Assembly: GCA_021300535.1 (NCBI GenBank)
Contig: JAJTED010000025.1
Coordinates: 1-40,336, forward strand
Source: Planctomycetaceae bacterium
GTDB taxonomy: Bacteria > Planctomycetota > Planctomycetia > Pirellulales > UBA1268
Length of the DNA stretch: 40,336 bases
Direction of reading: 5' to 3'
In this document: one piece after another, positions 20,747 to 30,690 of the stretch
How positions within the stretch are numbered: the first letter of the stretch is position 1
How the letters are laid out: each line of letters begins with the position of its first letter
Notes under the pieces: generated by a model
What the model was told of the DNA's origin: nothing
What the model saw: only the letters and a program-made list of their open reading frames with translations
The model's database searches: none
Made by a program: the position numbers and the translations under genes

Positions 20747-21163
20747 GGCGCATTCTCCAAAGATTACTCTCGGCTTAATATGCGTGAACGGCCCAAAAAC
20801 ACCGGGTCGCGGACCTTCCCGGGTGCCATGCGCGGTGGGTTTGGAGCGGGGAATCGCGTGCCGTTGTGCGGCATGGGCGGCGGGGTGGTTTTCAAGCCCG
20901 GAGTCCCCGGGTTTCCACCCGGGGCTTCTTGGCGCACAAAAAGCCCCCGGCGGGAGCCGGGGGACACCGGGTCAACCGCCGTCCCGTTCTCCATGCGCTA
21001 CGGGTTCGCACCGGGGAATCACGTGCCGTCGTGCGGCATGGACGGCGGGGTGGTTTTCACACTCGGAGTCCCCGGGTTTCCACCCGGGGCTTCTTGGCGC
21101 ACAAAAAGCCCCCGGCGGGAGCCGGGGGACACCGGGTAGCGGACCTTCCCGGGTGCCATGCGG
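20747..21163 (+). repeat. Array of three repeat units (hairpins at 20897..20932, 20938..20971, 21061..21098, 21102..21137)
   Basis: Alternating aaaaagcccccggcgggagccgggggacaccgggt and cccggagtccccgggtttccacccggggcttcttggcgcac with conserved cores between. Confidence 0.92.
21102..21137 (-). terminator. Hairpin with U-tract downstream of the 21164..22339 gene, possible intrinsic terminator
   Basis: Minus strand reads cccccggctcccgccgggggctttttgtg just past the stop codon; it is also a repeat-family member, so terminator function is inferred. Confidence 0.5.
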
Positions 21164-22339
21164 TCACGGCCCGAACGGGCTGCCGGTGTCGAAGGGCGAG
21201 GCTGGGTCGCCCTTCGGCGGCTCTTCCTGCGGCGGCTCGCCGGCCGCCGGTCGGGCGGGGCGATTCGCGGCTGGAGCGGCGCCGGCGACCGGCTTGCCGA
21301 GCTTCTCGAGGGCCTCGACCACCGACTGTTCGTCGGGGTGAGCGTCGAGCCCGGCGGCCGCCTTGCGGAGGGAAGCCGCGAGTTCCTTGGCCGGGGCTGC
21401 GGCGTTGCCGAGCAGGCTCGCGAGCCCGGCGGCACCGTCCGCGCCTTCGATCGCGTCGGCGCACACCGCCAGCCGCCAGGCGTTGCGTCGGCAGGCCAGG
21501 GTAGGGATCGTCGGTTCGTTGTTCGGAGCCGCGGCCGGCTGACCGCCCGGCTGCCCGGTGCCGCCGGCCACGCGGCGCTCCATCCGTAACCGTTCCGCGG
21601 CGGCCAGGTCGGCTTCGAGACCGGTGATCGTGACGCCCCGCACCGACTCGACCGCCCGGGCGGCGTCCACGCCCGCGTTTGCCGTGGCGGCGGCTCCGAG
21701 GGCCGCGGCGGCGCGAACCCGCACGTCAATGGAGCGGGAGCCGTCGCCCAGGATGCGGTCGGCCGCCGCCAGCGCCTCCTTCGATCCGGTCTTCGGCCCG
21801 AGCGCCTGCATGATCGCCAGGCCGCGGCCGGCCAGCCAATCGATCGCCGCCGCGGGGCCAGTCTTGGGGTCGCCGGTGAGCATCGGCACCAGGGCGGGGC
21901 CGACCGCCTTGGCAATCGCGTCCATGTCGCCGCCGGCCTTCGCGGCCTCCGCATGACGGGCCAGGCCGGCCGCGGCCGCGATCCGCACCTCCAGCGGCTG
22001 GCGCACGTCGCTCGCGGCCGCGGCCAGCACCGGCGCGGCGGCCGGGAGCGGTCGATTGTCCTTGGCCCGCAGTTCAGCCACGAGCAGCATCGCGTTGACC
22101 CGCACGACCCGCTCCGCGTCGCCATCGCGGGCGACCGCCGCCATCGTGTCGAGAACCGTCTTCGCGCCGCCATCGCGGAGCTTGTCCTTGTAGTCGCGAG
22201 TCTCGACGGCGGCCTCGACCTTCGTCCAGGTCGAGAACTTCGCGGCCGCATCCTGCGCGGAAGCAGGCACGGAGCCGCACAGGCCGCCGACGAGCAGGAC
22301 CAGGAAGAGGCATCGAAACCGGGAACGGGTGTCGCGCAT
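21164..22339 (-). CDS. Secreted Ala-rich, HEAT-like hypothetical protein, last gene of a pilM-led operon
   Basis: Signal peptide MRDTRSRFRCLFLVLLVGGLCGSVPASAQ; co-directional, 20 bp after the neighbouring gene. Confidence 0.7.
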   Translation of the reverse strand: MRDTRSRFRCLFLVLLVGGLCGSVPASAQDAAAKFSTWTKVEAAVETRDYKDKLRDGGAKTVLDTMAAVARDGDAERVVRVNAMLLVAELRAKDNRPLPAAAPVLAAAASDVRQPLEVRIAAAAGLARHAEAAKAGGDMDAIAKAVGPALVPMLTGDPKTGPAAAIDWLAGRGLAIMQALGPKTGSKEALAAADRILGDGSRSIDVRVRAAAALGAAATANAGVDAARAVESVRGVTITGLEADLAAAERLRMERRVAGGTGQPGGQPAAAPNNEPTIPTLACRRNAWRLAVCADAIEGADGAAGLASLLGNAAAPAKELAASLRKAAAGLDAHPDEQSVVEALEKLGKPVAGAAPAANRPARPAAGEPPQEEPPKGDPASPFDTGSPFGP

Positions 22340-22359
22340 GGGGCCTTGGTGCCAGGAGG

Positions 22360-24006
22360 TCAGAACGGGCTGCCGAAGGGGCTCGGGGCCGCGTCCGGCT
22401 GACCGGGCTTGGCCGGTCCCTTGCCCGCGTCGTCAGCGGGCAGCGTTGCCTTGTGCTCGGCGATCACCGGCTCGGCGTCGGCGGCGGAGACGAACTCGAA
22501 GCCGCCGTCCGGCCGCAGGCAGAGCAACTCGAAAGGTTCGGGCGGGCGGGAGGATCGCTGGTCGGCCCGGTCTTCCTGACGGCCGCGGACATCGACGATC
22601 ACGCGGTCGGTGCGGAAATCCTCGCCGCGGGTGCGTCTGTCGCCGGGCTTGTTGAGCTTCTCGTCCACGTTCACGAAGCCTCCCGGCTCCGTCACCAGTC
22701 CGCGGAGGGCGTAGTCGCCGGTGCGGGCGCTGGGGGCGAGCACGAGCACCTCCAGCATGCCGGCCTTCATCTTCTTCATGTCGGCCTTGCGGAGCGGGCC
22801 CACGAGCACGACCGTCGGATCGGGCACGCTGACCGCGGCGGTCTCGTTGCTCGGCGGCGCCGTCAGTTTGAGCGGCGTGGCGAGCGCCGCGTTGGCGAGG
22901 TGCTGCACCGGGAGGTTCACGTTCGGGTTCCACATCTCGAACCGCACGCGGTAGCGATAGGTCTTCCCCGGCTCGACGGACGTGTCGATGAAGCGGAACA
23001 GCCTGAACTCCGCTCCCCCGGCCGAACCGGCATCGGGGCCGGCGGCGGGCTGCTGCCGCACCTGCTCCAACACCCACGGGTGCAGGCTGGTGACGCCCCA
23101 CGAGCCGCGGAGCAACTGCGGCAACGGGCCGCAGTACGGCGGCGTGGTCCTGGGATTGCGCTTGTCCTCGGCCGCGGAGAGCAGATAGCCGTCGGGCACC
23201 TTTTCAGACGCGAAGCCGGACCACTCCGTCTGCCAGCGGCGTCCCGCGTCTACCAGATCGATGGGCTCCCAGCGGTCGGCTTCTGGGCCGACGACCGTCC
23301 GCTCGATCGTCCAGTCGGCCCACAACGGCATGTCGCGCTTCGCATCCTGGAAGCCGACGCTCTCGAAACGACGGCGATACTCCGCCACCTGCTTGGCGAC
23401 GGGGATCAGCCCGGTGACGACGGCATAGGGCGCGATCCGGCCTCGCGACGGATCGGCCCCCGCTCCTGCTCCGGGCTGGCCGCCCGCCTTGTCGACGGGC
23501 GGTTCGCCGGCGGCGGGCTCGCCATCCCGGCCGCGCGGCCGGGGCCGGGGCCGTTCCGGCGGGGCCGGTTCGGCTGCCGGCGCCTTGGAGGGCAGCACCG
23601 CCAGGCCGGCCACGGCCTGCAGTTCCTCGATCCGAAACACATCGGGCTGCGTGCGCTTGGCAAACTCCTCGAACAGCGGTCGGTCGAGCAGCGCCAGTTG
23701 TGGCGGGCCGGCCACGGTCGGATTCCGCCACGGATCGATCGCCGTGGCGAGGGGCTGACCCGACCACTTTTCGCCCGCCGGCGCCGTCTTCTCGCGCTCG
23801 ATGTGCCGTGTCGCTTCGTCCGCCTGCCGGAGGATCGTCTCGGGCCGCTGCTGGGCGGAGGCCGACTTGCTCCGCACCGCTTCGATCCCGCCCCAGGCGA
23901 GTCCGAGGGCGGCGAGGCCGATCACTGCCACGCCGAACTTCTCGCCGTGCCGGAGCAGGAAGTCGACGATCGCTTCTTGATTCAACGAGATGCTCGGCCG
24001 TTTCAT
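22360..24006 (-). CDS. Hypothetical membrane-anchored protein of the pilM operon
   Basis: Start MKRPSISLNQEAIVDFLLRHGEKFGVAVIGLAALGLAWGG (one N-terminal TM); overlaps the stop of the upstream gene by 4 nt (ATGA). Confidence 0.78.
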   Translation of the reverse strand: MKRPSISLNQEAIVDFLLRHGEKFGVAVIGLAALGLAWGGIEAVRSKSASAQQRPETILRQADEATRHIEREKTAPAGEKWSGQPLATAIDPWRNPTVAGPPQLALLDRPLFEEFAKRTQPDVFRIEELQAVAGLAVLPSKAPAAEPAPPERPRPRPRGRDGEPAAGEPPVDKAGGQPGAGAGADPSRGRIAPYAVVTGLIPVAKQVAEYRRRFESVGFQDAKRDMPLWADWTIERTVVGPEADRWEPIDLVDAGRRWQTEWSGFASEKVPDGYLLSAAEDKRNPRTTPPYCGPLPQLLRGSWGVTSLHPWVLEQVRQQPAAGPDAGSAGGAEFRLFRFIDTSVEPGKTYRYRVRFEMWNPNVNLPVQHLANAALATPLKLTAPPSNETAAVSVPDPTVVLVGPLRKADMKKMKAGMLEVLVLAPSARTGDYALRGLVTEPGGFVNVDEKLNKPGDRRTRGEDFRTDRVIVDVRGRQEDRADQRSSRPPEPFELLCLRPDGGFEFVSAADAEPVIAEHKATLPADDAGKGPAKPGQPDAAPSPFGSPF

Positions 24007-25433
24007 GCCGTCACCCTCCGTCCGAGCCGCGGGCGTGCCGGCCGCCGCGGCGGCGTCGCGGCGGCGTCCGGAGTCGCCGGCGCCGGTGGCTCGAGGCCGA
24101 CCGCCGCGGCACTCGGCACCGTCGCCAGGCCCACGGTGCCGCGCAGTTCCACCTGCACGTCGTTCGTGCGGTCGGCCCGCTGGTCGGTCTTGGCCGCATC
24201 GCCGATCCCGCCAGTTCGACTCTTCGCGCCACCAGCGTTGATCCGTACCTCGCGGACATCGATCGGAATCGGCGCCTTCGCCAGATCGGCGAGCAATGCG
24301 TCGAGGCGGCGCTGGTCGATGGTCAGCCGGAGCACGAACGGCATGAGATGCACCATCCGCGCGGCGGGAGACGTCGCCACGTCGGCGGCCGACAATGGCG
24401 TGCCGCTGAAATCGACATAGATCCATTCGCGGAGGCTGGCGTCCGGGGCCTCCGCCGGCGTACCCTCGACGCCGGGGGGCGAGCCCGCTCCGGCGGCAGC
24501 GCCGCCGAACCGCGGATGCGACGGTTTGCTCAAAGTTCCGCCCTGCGGCCCACCCATCGGCGCCATGTCAGGGGGCTGATCGGCGGTCGCAGCGGGGGCG
24601 TTTTTCGGCATCGCAATCCGCGAACCGCCCACGCCGCCCGGCTTTTCCTGCGCCGCCGGGTAGCCCACGGCCAGTTCGGCCACGTTCACAATCGCCGCGT
24701 TGTAGACGCCACCGGCGTCCTTGTTGGCGCGGGCGATCACGTCGCAGAACAGCCCATACACCCACAGTTCCTCCTGGGCGAGAACCACCTGGGTCGTGGC
24801 TGCCTGCGGATTGGTGGGCAGGGTTGCCCAGTCGAACGAGTTCAGCAGCCGGCGCTGGTCTTCCGCATTCCAGGTGAGCAGTGCCTGAGACCGACGTTCG
24901 CGGTCGCCGTCCCCTGCCGCCGGCGGGCGGCCCGTGCCGGCCGGTGTCGCCTGCCGGTCGCCGCCCATCGCCTCGTCCGCACCCATCCGCGCGGGCAGCT
25001 GGCGAACGATCTCGGGAATCGTGCTCTGGTAGCGCCGCAGCAGGTTGCGATCGAGACGACCGTTGGGCTTGAGCGTGGTGACGGCCGTGAGAAAGTCGTC
25101 GCCGAGTTCCTTCGGCCAGACGCGGAGAAATCCCTGGCCTTCCCAAAACTTCTGCCACTCCGCGAGGGTGTCGCGGCGAATCCGGACGGCGTCGGCGTCG
25201 ATCTCGGTGGACCAGCCCGCATTGGGATGCGGCTCGACGCGGCGAACGCTCTGCACCGCCTCGAGCTTGCTCCTGATCTGGCCCTGCGACGAGACGATCT
25301 GCGCCTGCAGGCCACCGCGGGCGGCGAACAGGAGCGGCAGGAGGAGCAGCGGCACCAGGATCGACAGCAGCCAGAAATGGTGCTTCGCCAGGAGGGCGAC
25401 CGCGGGGCGGATGTTTTCAGGAAGCTGGATCAT
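24003..25433 (-). CDS. Hypothetical protein with one N-terminal TM segment (possible PilO-position protein)
   Basis: MIQLPENIRPAVALLAKHHFWLLSILVPLLLLPLLFAARGGLQAQIVSSQGQIRSKLEAVQSV; operonic position after pilM. Confidence 0.75.
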   Translation of the reverse strand: MIQLPENIRPAVALLAKHHFWLLSILVPLLLLPLLFAARGGLQAQIVSSQGQIRSKLEAVQSVRRVEPHPNAGWSTEIDADAVRIRRDTLAEWQKFWEGQGFLRVWPKELGDDFLTAVTTLKPNGRLDRNLLRRYQSTIPEIVRQLPARMGADEAMGGDRQATPAGTGRPPAAGDGDRERRSQALLTWNAEDQRRLLNSFDWATLPTNPQAATTQVVLAQEELWVYGLFCDVIARANKDAGGVYNAAIVNVAELAVGYPAAQEKPGGVGGSRIAMPKNAPAATADQPPDMAPMGGPQGGTLSKPSHPRFGGAAAGAGSPPGVEGTPAEAPDASLREWIYVDFSGTPLSAADVATSPAARMVHLMPFVLRLTIDQRRLDALLADLAKAPIPIDVREVRINAGGAKSRTGGIGDAAKTDQRADRTNDVQVELRGTVGLATVPSAAAVGLEPPAPATPDAAATPPRRPARPRLGRRVTA

Positions 25434-25454
25434 GGTCGGGATCGGGTCGCGGCG

Positions 25455-27357
25455 CTACTGCGCTGCCGGCTCCGGGGGCGGGGGCGGCTTGGGGATGCCA
25501 GGCGTGGTCGGCTGCCAGGCGAACTGGAGCGTGAAGTCGTACCGCTTGAGTTCGATGGTCTCGGCATCGGCCGGTGCGGCCGGGCCGCCGGTGGCCGTGG
25601 CCGTCGGCTTCGCCCTTTGGATTTGCACCTTTTGGACCTTCGGCGACTCCATGATGATCGGGTAGCCAATGCCGAGTTCGGTGACGGGCACCCGCCTGCC
25701 CCCCCAGGGACCGGCCGAGACGAGCACTTCGTCCCCGTTGCCGAGCAACGCCTGCACGAGGGACGACCGCAGGAACTGCTCGCCCTCCTCCGGCTTGTGT
25801 CGATCTTCGTTGTGGAAGTGATGGCCCGTGATCTGCACCACCCAGCCGGGGCCTTTGGGGCCGACCTGCGCGGGCGCGGCTTCGGCCGGCGGCGGCTCGG
25901 CCCCCTCCGCCGGAGGCGCGGAAGCGGGGGGCGGTGTGGCGGCCGTCCCGCCGACCGAGTGCGTCTCTTCCCACTGCCGCTTCGCGGCGGCGAACCAGGT
26001 CGCGAGGTCGGGAAAATACTGCATGTCGAGGCTCTCGATGTGCAGTTCGTTGCGATCGGCCGGATTCGGTGCCGGCTTCCCGGGCGGGTCGCGGGGCAGG
26101 AGCGACTCCACCGCCCGCAGCATGTCGAGCGTTTGGAACCGCCGGTTTTGCACGTCGACGAGATACCGCTGCTGGGCCGCGGCCTCGGTCCGCTTGGCCC
26201 GCACCTCTTCGAGCGCGGCCGACGCCGCCTGCGAGGCCGACTTGACCGCATCGGCCTTGGCGAATGCGGCGGCGTAGAGCCGTGGCGCGTAGGTGGACCA
26301 GGCGAAGAATATGCCGGCGAAGTTGAGTGCGGCCGCGGCGAACAGGCCGACCAGCGCCGCCAGTGCCCAGGGCTTCTTCGCCTCGATGAGCCGGTCGACG
26401 ACGATCTCCTTGGGCAGAAGGTTCGTCTGCAGGAACGACCCGGCCGCGGCCTGGAGGGCGAGGCCGTAGGCGGTGCCGAAGGCGAGGCGATTTTCGCGGA
26501 AGGCGGGAGCCCCAAGCACGGTCGGCCCATCCATGCGGTCGAACTTCTCCAGCCGCTGCACGTCGAGCTGCAGCTGCTTGGCGACGAAGTCGGAGAGCCC
26601 ACGGAGCTTGGTCGCGTTGCCGAGCAGCAGCACCTTGCCGACCGTCGCCGTGCGGTCGGCGCCGGTGAAGTAGTTGAGCGACCGCTGCAGCTCCGAGGCG
26701 AACTCGCTGAACACCGGCGGTCATCACGACGTCGGTCGAGTCGACGCCCATGCACACGAGCACGATCGCGGCCGGCGGCTTGTCGGGGTCGATCGTCTTC
26801 GGGTCGGGCAGCTGGTCGAACATCACCATGTTCGCCAGCGCGATCGGGGAGAGCTGGAGGACGTCGACCTCGATGCCCGCCTCGAGGAGCGGCGTGAGCG
26901 TCTTGTAGACCTGTTCGCGCTTCATCGCGAACAGCGCGACCTCGGCGTCGATGACGAAGCCGCTCTCCTCCATGCCGCCGGCCAGCCGCTGCCAGTCCCA
27001 GGCCACCTGCTCGAGCGGAAACGGGATCTGCTGCCGGGCTTCGTACTTGACGATGTCGGGGATCTTCTTGGCCTCGATCGGCGGCAGTTTGATGAACTTC
27101 GAGAGCCCGGCCTGCCCCGGCACCGCCACGGCCACCCGCTCCCCCGTGAGGTCGTTGCGGCTCATCAACTCCGCCAGGGCGGCCCGCACCAGCTCCACCG
27201 GATCGGCCTCCGGCTGGGTGAGGATCATCGGGTATTCGATGTAGTCGTAGCCCTCGGCGACGAGTTTTCGGGGATCGGTCGGCGACATGCGGCAGCGGAT
27301 CGCCTTGAGGGCGCACTTGCCGATGTCGATTCCCCACACGTACGGACTGCGGGCCAT
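25455..27357 (-). pseudogene. pilM: PilM-like type IV pilus assembly ATPase with long C-terminal extension, interrupted by an internal deletion/frameshift near 26715-26724
   Basis: N-terminal half in one frame (MARSPYVWGIDIGKCALKAIRCR...LVCMGVDSTDVVMTAG), C-terminal half in another (VFSEFASELQRSLNYFTGADRTATVGKVLLLGNATKLRGLSDFVAKQLQLDVQ...); the expected middle segment is absent. Confidence 0.8.
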
Positions 27358-27526
27358 GGGCCGTTCCAGAAGGCGTCGACAGGAGGGCTGGGCGGCGGGT
27401 CAGGCTGCGCGGCCGAAATGCCGTCTTTCCAGCACTCTACGAAGCCGCGCGGAGGGGTGTCAAACGCCCGGCGCCGCGTGGGAGGCAGGCGGCAGTGGCG
27501 GGCCGCATCGATTACACTCGACCGCC

Positions 27527-30028
27527 ATGCAGCCCGCTCGCATCGTAGTCTTTCTACCCTGTCACACGCTCGACGATTTCCCGACGTGGCTCGAGGAGCA
27601 CGAAGCCGACGACATGCTCGCTGCTTGGACGGCCGTCTGGGAGCCGCGGCTCCTGGCGACCGTCGGTCGGGCCCCGGAGTGGGCGAGCGTCGATCTGCGG
27701 CCCCCCGATGACGAGCCGATCCTCGGCATCGTGCCGGCCGCCTTCGACCCGCGGTTCGCCGCCCAGGCCGACGCCGTGTGCAACGCCGGCTCGCGGTGGG
27801 TGCGGGATGTGCGGGGTGCGGCCGCCGTGGCTGCGGCGGCGCGGGAGGCGGCTGGCAGCGAGCCCACGGCGGACGACGGGCCGTTCGCGGATGACTTTCG
27901 TGCCCTGGGGATGGCGGTGCTGCTGGTGGAGGTGCTGGCGCGACGGATGCGATCCGCGGCCGGGCTCGAGACGACCGAGTTCGCCGCCACGGTCGTCGCG
28001 GCGGCCCGGGCCGCCGTGGCCGGCCATGACGACGAGACCCGCGAGCGGCTCCGCGAGTGCTTCGGGTTCCTGTCGGCGACGCGGTCGCGGTACTACTCCG
28101 TCGACGTCTGGCTCGTCGACCTCGTCCTCCTCGCCGACACGACGCTCGGCCGGCCGCTGGTCGCGGAGCTCGCGGCGCCGACGCCCCTGGGGATCGTGGC
28201 CACGGGCCATCTGGTCGAGCGGCTCGCCGCGGAGCATCCGGAATCGCTGGCCCGGCTGCGCGAGCGGTGCACAGCGGGCACGGCCTCTGCCTGCGGCGGC
28301 CGTGACGCCGACGAGCCGCTCGCCCTGGCCACGCCCGAGCAGGTGCTCGCGTCCTTCGACCGCGGTCGGGCCGCGTGGGAACGGCACGTCGGCTGTGTGC
28401 CGCGGACGTTCGCCCGCGTGGCGGGGGGCGGATCGGCGGTCCTGCCGGCCGTGCTCGGCGGCTTCGGCTACGCCGGGGCCGTGTGGCCGCTGTTCGACGG
28501 CACCCCGCTGCCCGACCCCGGCGACTCCCGGATCCGCTGGGTGGGGGCGGGCGAGGCGTGCATTGATGGCGTGGCCCGGCCGCCGATCGATGTTCGCGCC
28601 GCGCGTGCCATCCTCGCCCTGCCGGAGTCGCTCAGCAATGTGATGGACCACGACCATGTCGCCGTCGTCACGTTCGCCCGCTACGCCGGCACCGCGAGTC
28701 CGTGGCACTCGCTGCTGCAGCGGATCGGCTCCTGGACCGACGCCCTGGGCACGTTCGTGACGCCCGACGAGCTGTTTCAGCGGACTGCCGGCAGCGGCAC
28801 GCGGGTCGACTTCGAAGCCGACGCCTTCCCCGTGCCGCCCCCGGCCGATGCCGGCGATCCGCTCGCCGTTCCCGTGGCGGATGCTGCGGCCGAGGCGCGG
28901 CGGATCGTTACCGCAGCCGCCGGGCTGCTGCCGCTGCTGCCGCCGGGCGTGGCCGCGGCCGCCGTCCCCGTCAGCGCTCGGTCGGCGGCCGCCCGGCCTG
29001 CGGGCCGGTGGCCCTGGACGCGCCGCGCCGATCGCGCCGAGCTGGTGCTCGACAACGGCCAGATTCGCCTCCAGGCCAATCCGCGGACCGGTGGCGTGCT
29101 GTCGCTGCGCCGCCCTGCCGACCGCGGCAACCGCCTCTCCCAGCAGCTCGCGCCGCGGGCCACGCGGCCCGCCGCGGCGGCCGGCTTCGTCCGGGAGTCT
29201 GCGGAGGATCGGGCCGAGCACGGGCGGATGCAGGCCGACGCGGTGGCCCGGGTCAAGACCGCGGCGGGTGACGACTGCATCGAGAGCCGCGGCCGCCTGC
29301 TCGCGGCCGACGGGCGGGGCGTCGGCGGGTTCGTCCAGCGGATGACGCTCGTGCCCGGCCTGCCGCTGGCGGTGCTCGACCTGGACGTGCGGCTCGACCA
29401 CCCGCTGTCCGGTCCGCTCTTCGAGGAGCACGTCGCCTGCCGCTTCGCGTGGCACGAGAACGAGGACGTCGAGATCCTCCGCAGCCTGCACACGCAGGCC
29501 GTCGTCACCGACCGGACCCGGTTCACGGCGCCGCACTTCATCGCCATTCGCGGCAGCGGCCGCGGCGCCGACGCGGACGACGCGGCGATTCTCACCGGTG
29601 GCCTGCCCTGGCACATCCGCTCGAGTTCGCACGTGCTCGACACGATTCTCCTCGGCGCCGGCGGCACGACCGCCACCCGGCGACTCGCCGTGGGCATCGG
29701 CCTGGAACGGCCGTGGGACGAGGCCCTGCACTTTCTCGCGGCGGCCGCCCCCGCCGCCATGGCGACGCCGGCCAACGTGCGGCTCGCGCCGGTCGCCATC
29801 GGCCCCGACGAGGCGGGGGGCGTGCGGGCGGTCGTCGATCTGATCGAGGCGGCGGGCAGCGCGGGGCAGGTGCGCGTGGAGTGGGCTCGCGAGCCGCGTG
29901 CCGCCCGCGGCTGCGACTTCGCGGGGCGGCCGCGCGACGACGTGCCGGTTGCGATCGAGGGGCGGTCGACCGTAGTTTCTCTGCGGCGGCATGAATGGCT
30001 GCGGCTGCACCTGGAATTCCCGGCATGA
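27527..30028 (+). CDS. Putative glycoside hydrolase, GH38/GH57-like
   Basis: MQPARIVVFLPCHTLDDFPTWLEEHEADDMLAAW...; C-terminal region LVLDNGQIRLQANPRTGGVLSLRRPADRGNRLSQQLA resembles GH38 beta domains; overlaps cmk start by 4 nt. Confidence 0.55.
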   Translation: MQPARIVVFLPCHTLDDFPTWLEEHEADDMLAAWTAVWEPRLLATVGRAPEWASVDLRPPDDEPILGIVPAAFDPRFAAQADAVCNAGSRWVRDVRGAAAVAAAAREAAGSEPTADDGPFADDFRALGMAVLLVEVLARRMRSAAGLETTEFAATVVAAARAAVAGHDDETRERLRECFGFLSATRSRYYSVDVWLVDLVLLADTTLGRPLVAELAAPTPLGIVATGHLVERLAAEHPESLARLRERCTAGTASACGGRDADEPLALATPEQVLASFDRGRAAWERHVGCVPRTFARVAGGGSAVLPAVLGGFGYAGAVWPLFDGTPLPDPGDSRIRWVGAGEACIDGVARPPIDVRAARAILALPESLSNVMDHDHVAVVTFARYAGTASPWHSLLQRIGSWTDALGTFVTPDELFQRTAGSGTRVDFEADAFPVPPPADAGDPLAVPVADAAAEARRIVTAAAGLLPLLPPGVAAAAVPVSARSAAARPAGRWPWTRRADRAELVLDNGQIRLQANPRTGGVLSLRRPADRGNRLSQQLAPRATRPAAAAGFVRESAEDRAEHGRMQADAVARVKTAAGDDCIESRGRLLAADGRGVGGFVQRMTLVPGLPLAVLDLDVRLDHPLSGPLFEEHVACRFAWHENEDVEILRSLHTQAVVTDRTRFTAPHFIAIRGSGRGADADDAAILTGGLPWHIRSSSHVLDTILLGAGGTTATRRLAVGIGLERPWDEALHFLAAAAPAAMATPANVRLAPVAIGPDEAGGVRAVVDLIEAAGSAGQVRVEWAREPRAARGCDFAGRPRDDVPVAIEGRSTVVSLRRHEWLRLHLEFPA

Positions 30029-30690
30029 TCATCACGCTCGACGGCCCGGCCGGCGCGGGGAAGAGCTCGGCGGCGCGGGCGCTGGCCGCCCGCCTCGGCT
30101 GGTGCTACATGGACACCGGGGCGATGTACCGCGCGGTCACGCTGGTGGCGCTGGAACGCGGCATCCCGCTCGACGATTCCCCGCGCATGGCGGCGCTCGC
30201 CGAGCAGATCCGCATCGACTTTCGCGCCGGCCGCGTGCTCGTGGACGACCGCGACGTCTCGACCGAGATTCGCACCGCGCGGATCACGGCCGCCACTCGT
30301 CCGGTGGCCGACGCCCCGCCGGTCCGCGAGGCCATGAAGCGAATCCAGCGCCGCATGGCCGCGGGCCTCGACATCGTCACCGAGGGCCGCGATCAGGGGT
30401 CGGTGGTCTTTCCGCAGGCCGAAGTGAAGGTGTTCGTGACGGCGTCGCCCGAGGAGCGGGCCCGGCGGCGGCACCGCGAGGAGGAGGCCCGTGGCAGCGG
30501 CATGACGCTCGCCGACGTGCTCGCCGCGCAGGCGGAGCGCGACGCCGGCGATCGCTGCCGGGCGGTGGGCGCCATGCGGGCCGCGGACGACGCGGTGATC
30601 CTCGAGACCGACGGCCTCACTCCGGAGCAGGTGGTGGACCGGCTCGTGGCCCTCATCGAGGCGCGGCGCGGTCCGCGGGGGCCGGCATGA
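30025..30690 (+). CDS. cmk: Cytidylate kinase
   Basis: MIITLDGPAGAGKSSAARALAARLGWCYMDTGAMYRAVTL; DIVTEGRDQGSVVFPQAEVKVFVTASPEERARRR. Confidence 0.95.
   Translation: MIITLDGPAGAGKSSAARALAARLGWCYMDTGAMYRAVTLVALERGIPLDDSPRMAALAEQIRIDFRAGRVLVDDRDVSTEIRTARITAATRPVADAPPVREAMKRIQRRMAAGLDIVTEGRDQGSVVFPQAEVKVFVTASPEERARRRHREEEARGSGMTLADVLAAQAERDAGDRCRAVGAMRAADDAVILETDGLTPEQVVDRLVALIEARRGPRGPA

Noticed and set aside
18875-21139. 754-aa plus-strand ORF
   Set aside because: Antisense to ilvB and then translating the repeat array.
23700-26897. 1065-aa plus-strand ORF
   Set aside because: Antisense to the pilM operon, low-complexity Arg/Gly-rich translation.
27554-30010. 818-aa minus-strand ORF
   Set aside because: Antisense to the GH38/57-like gene; no recognisable motifs.
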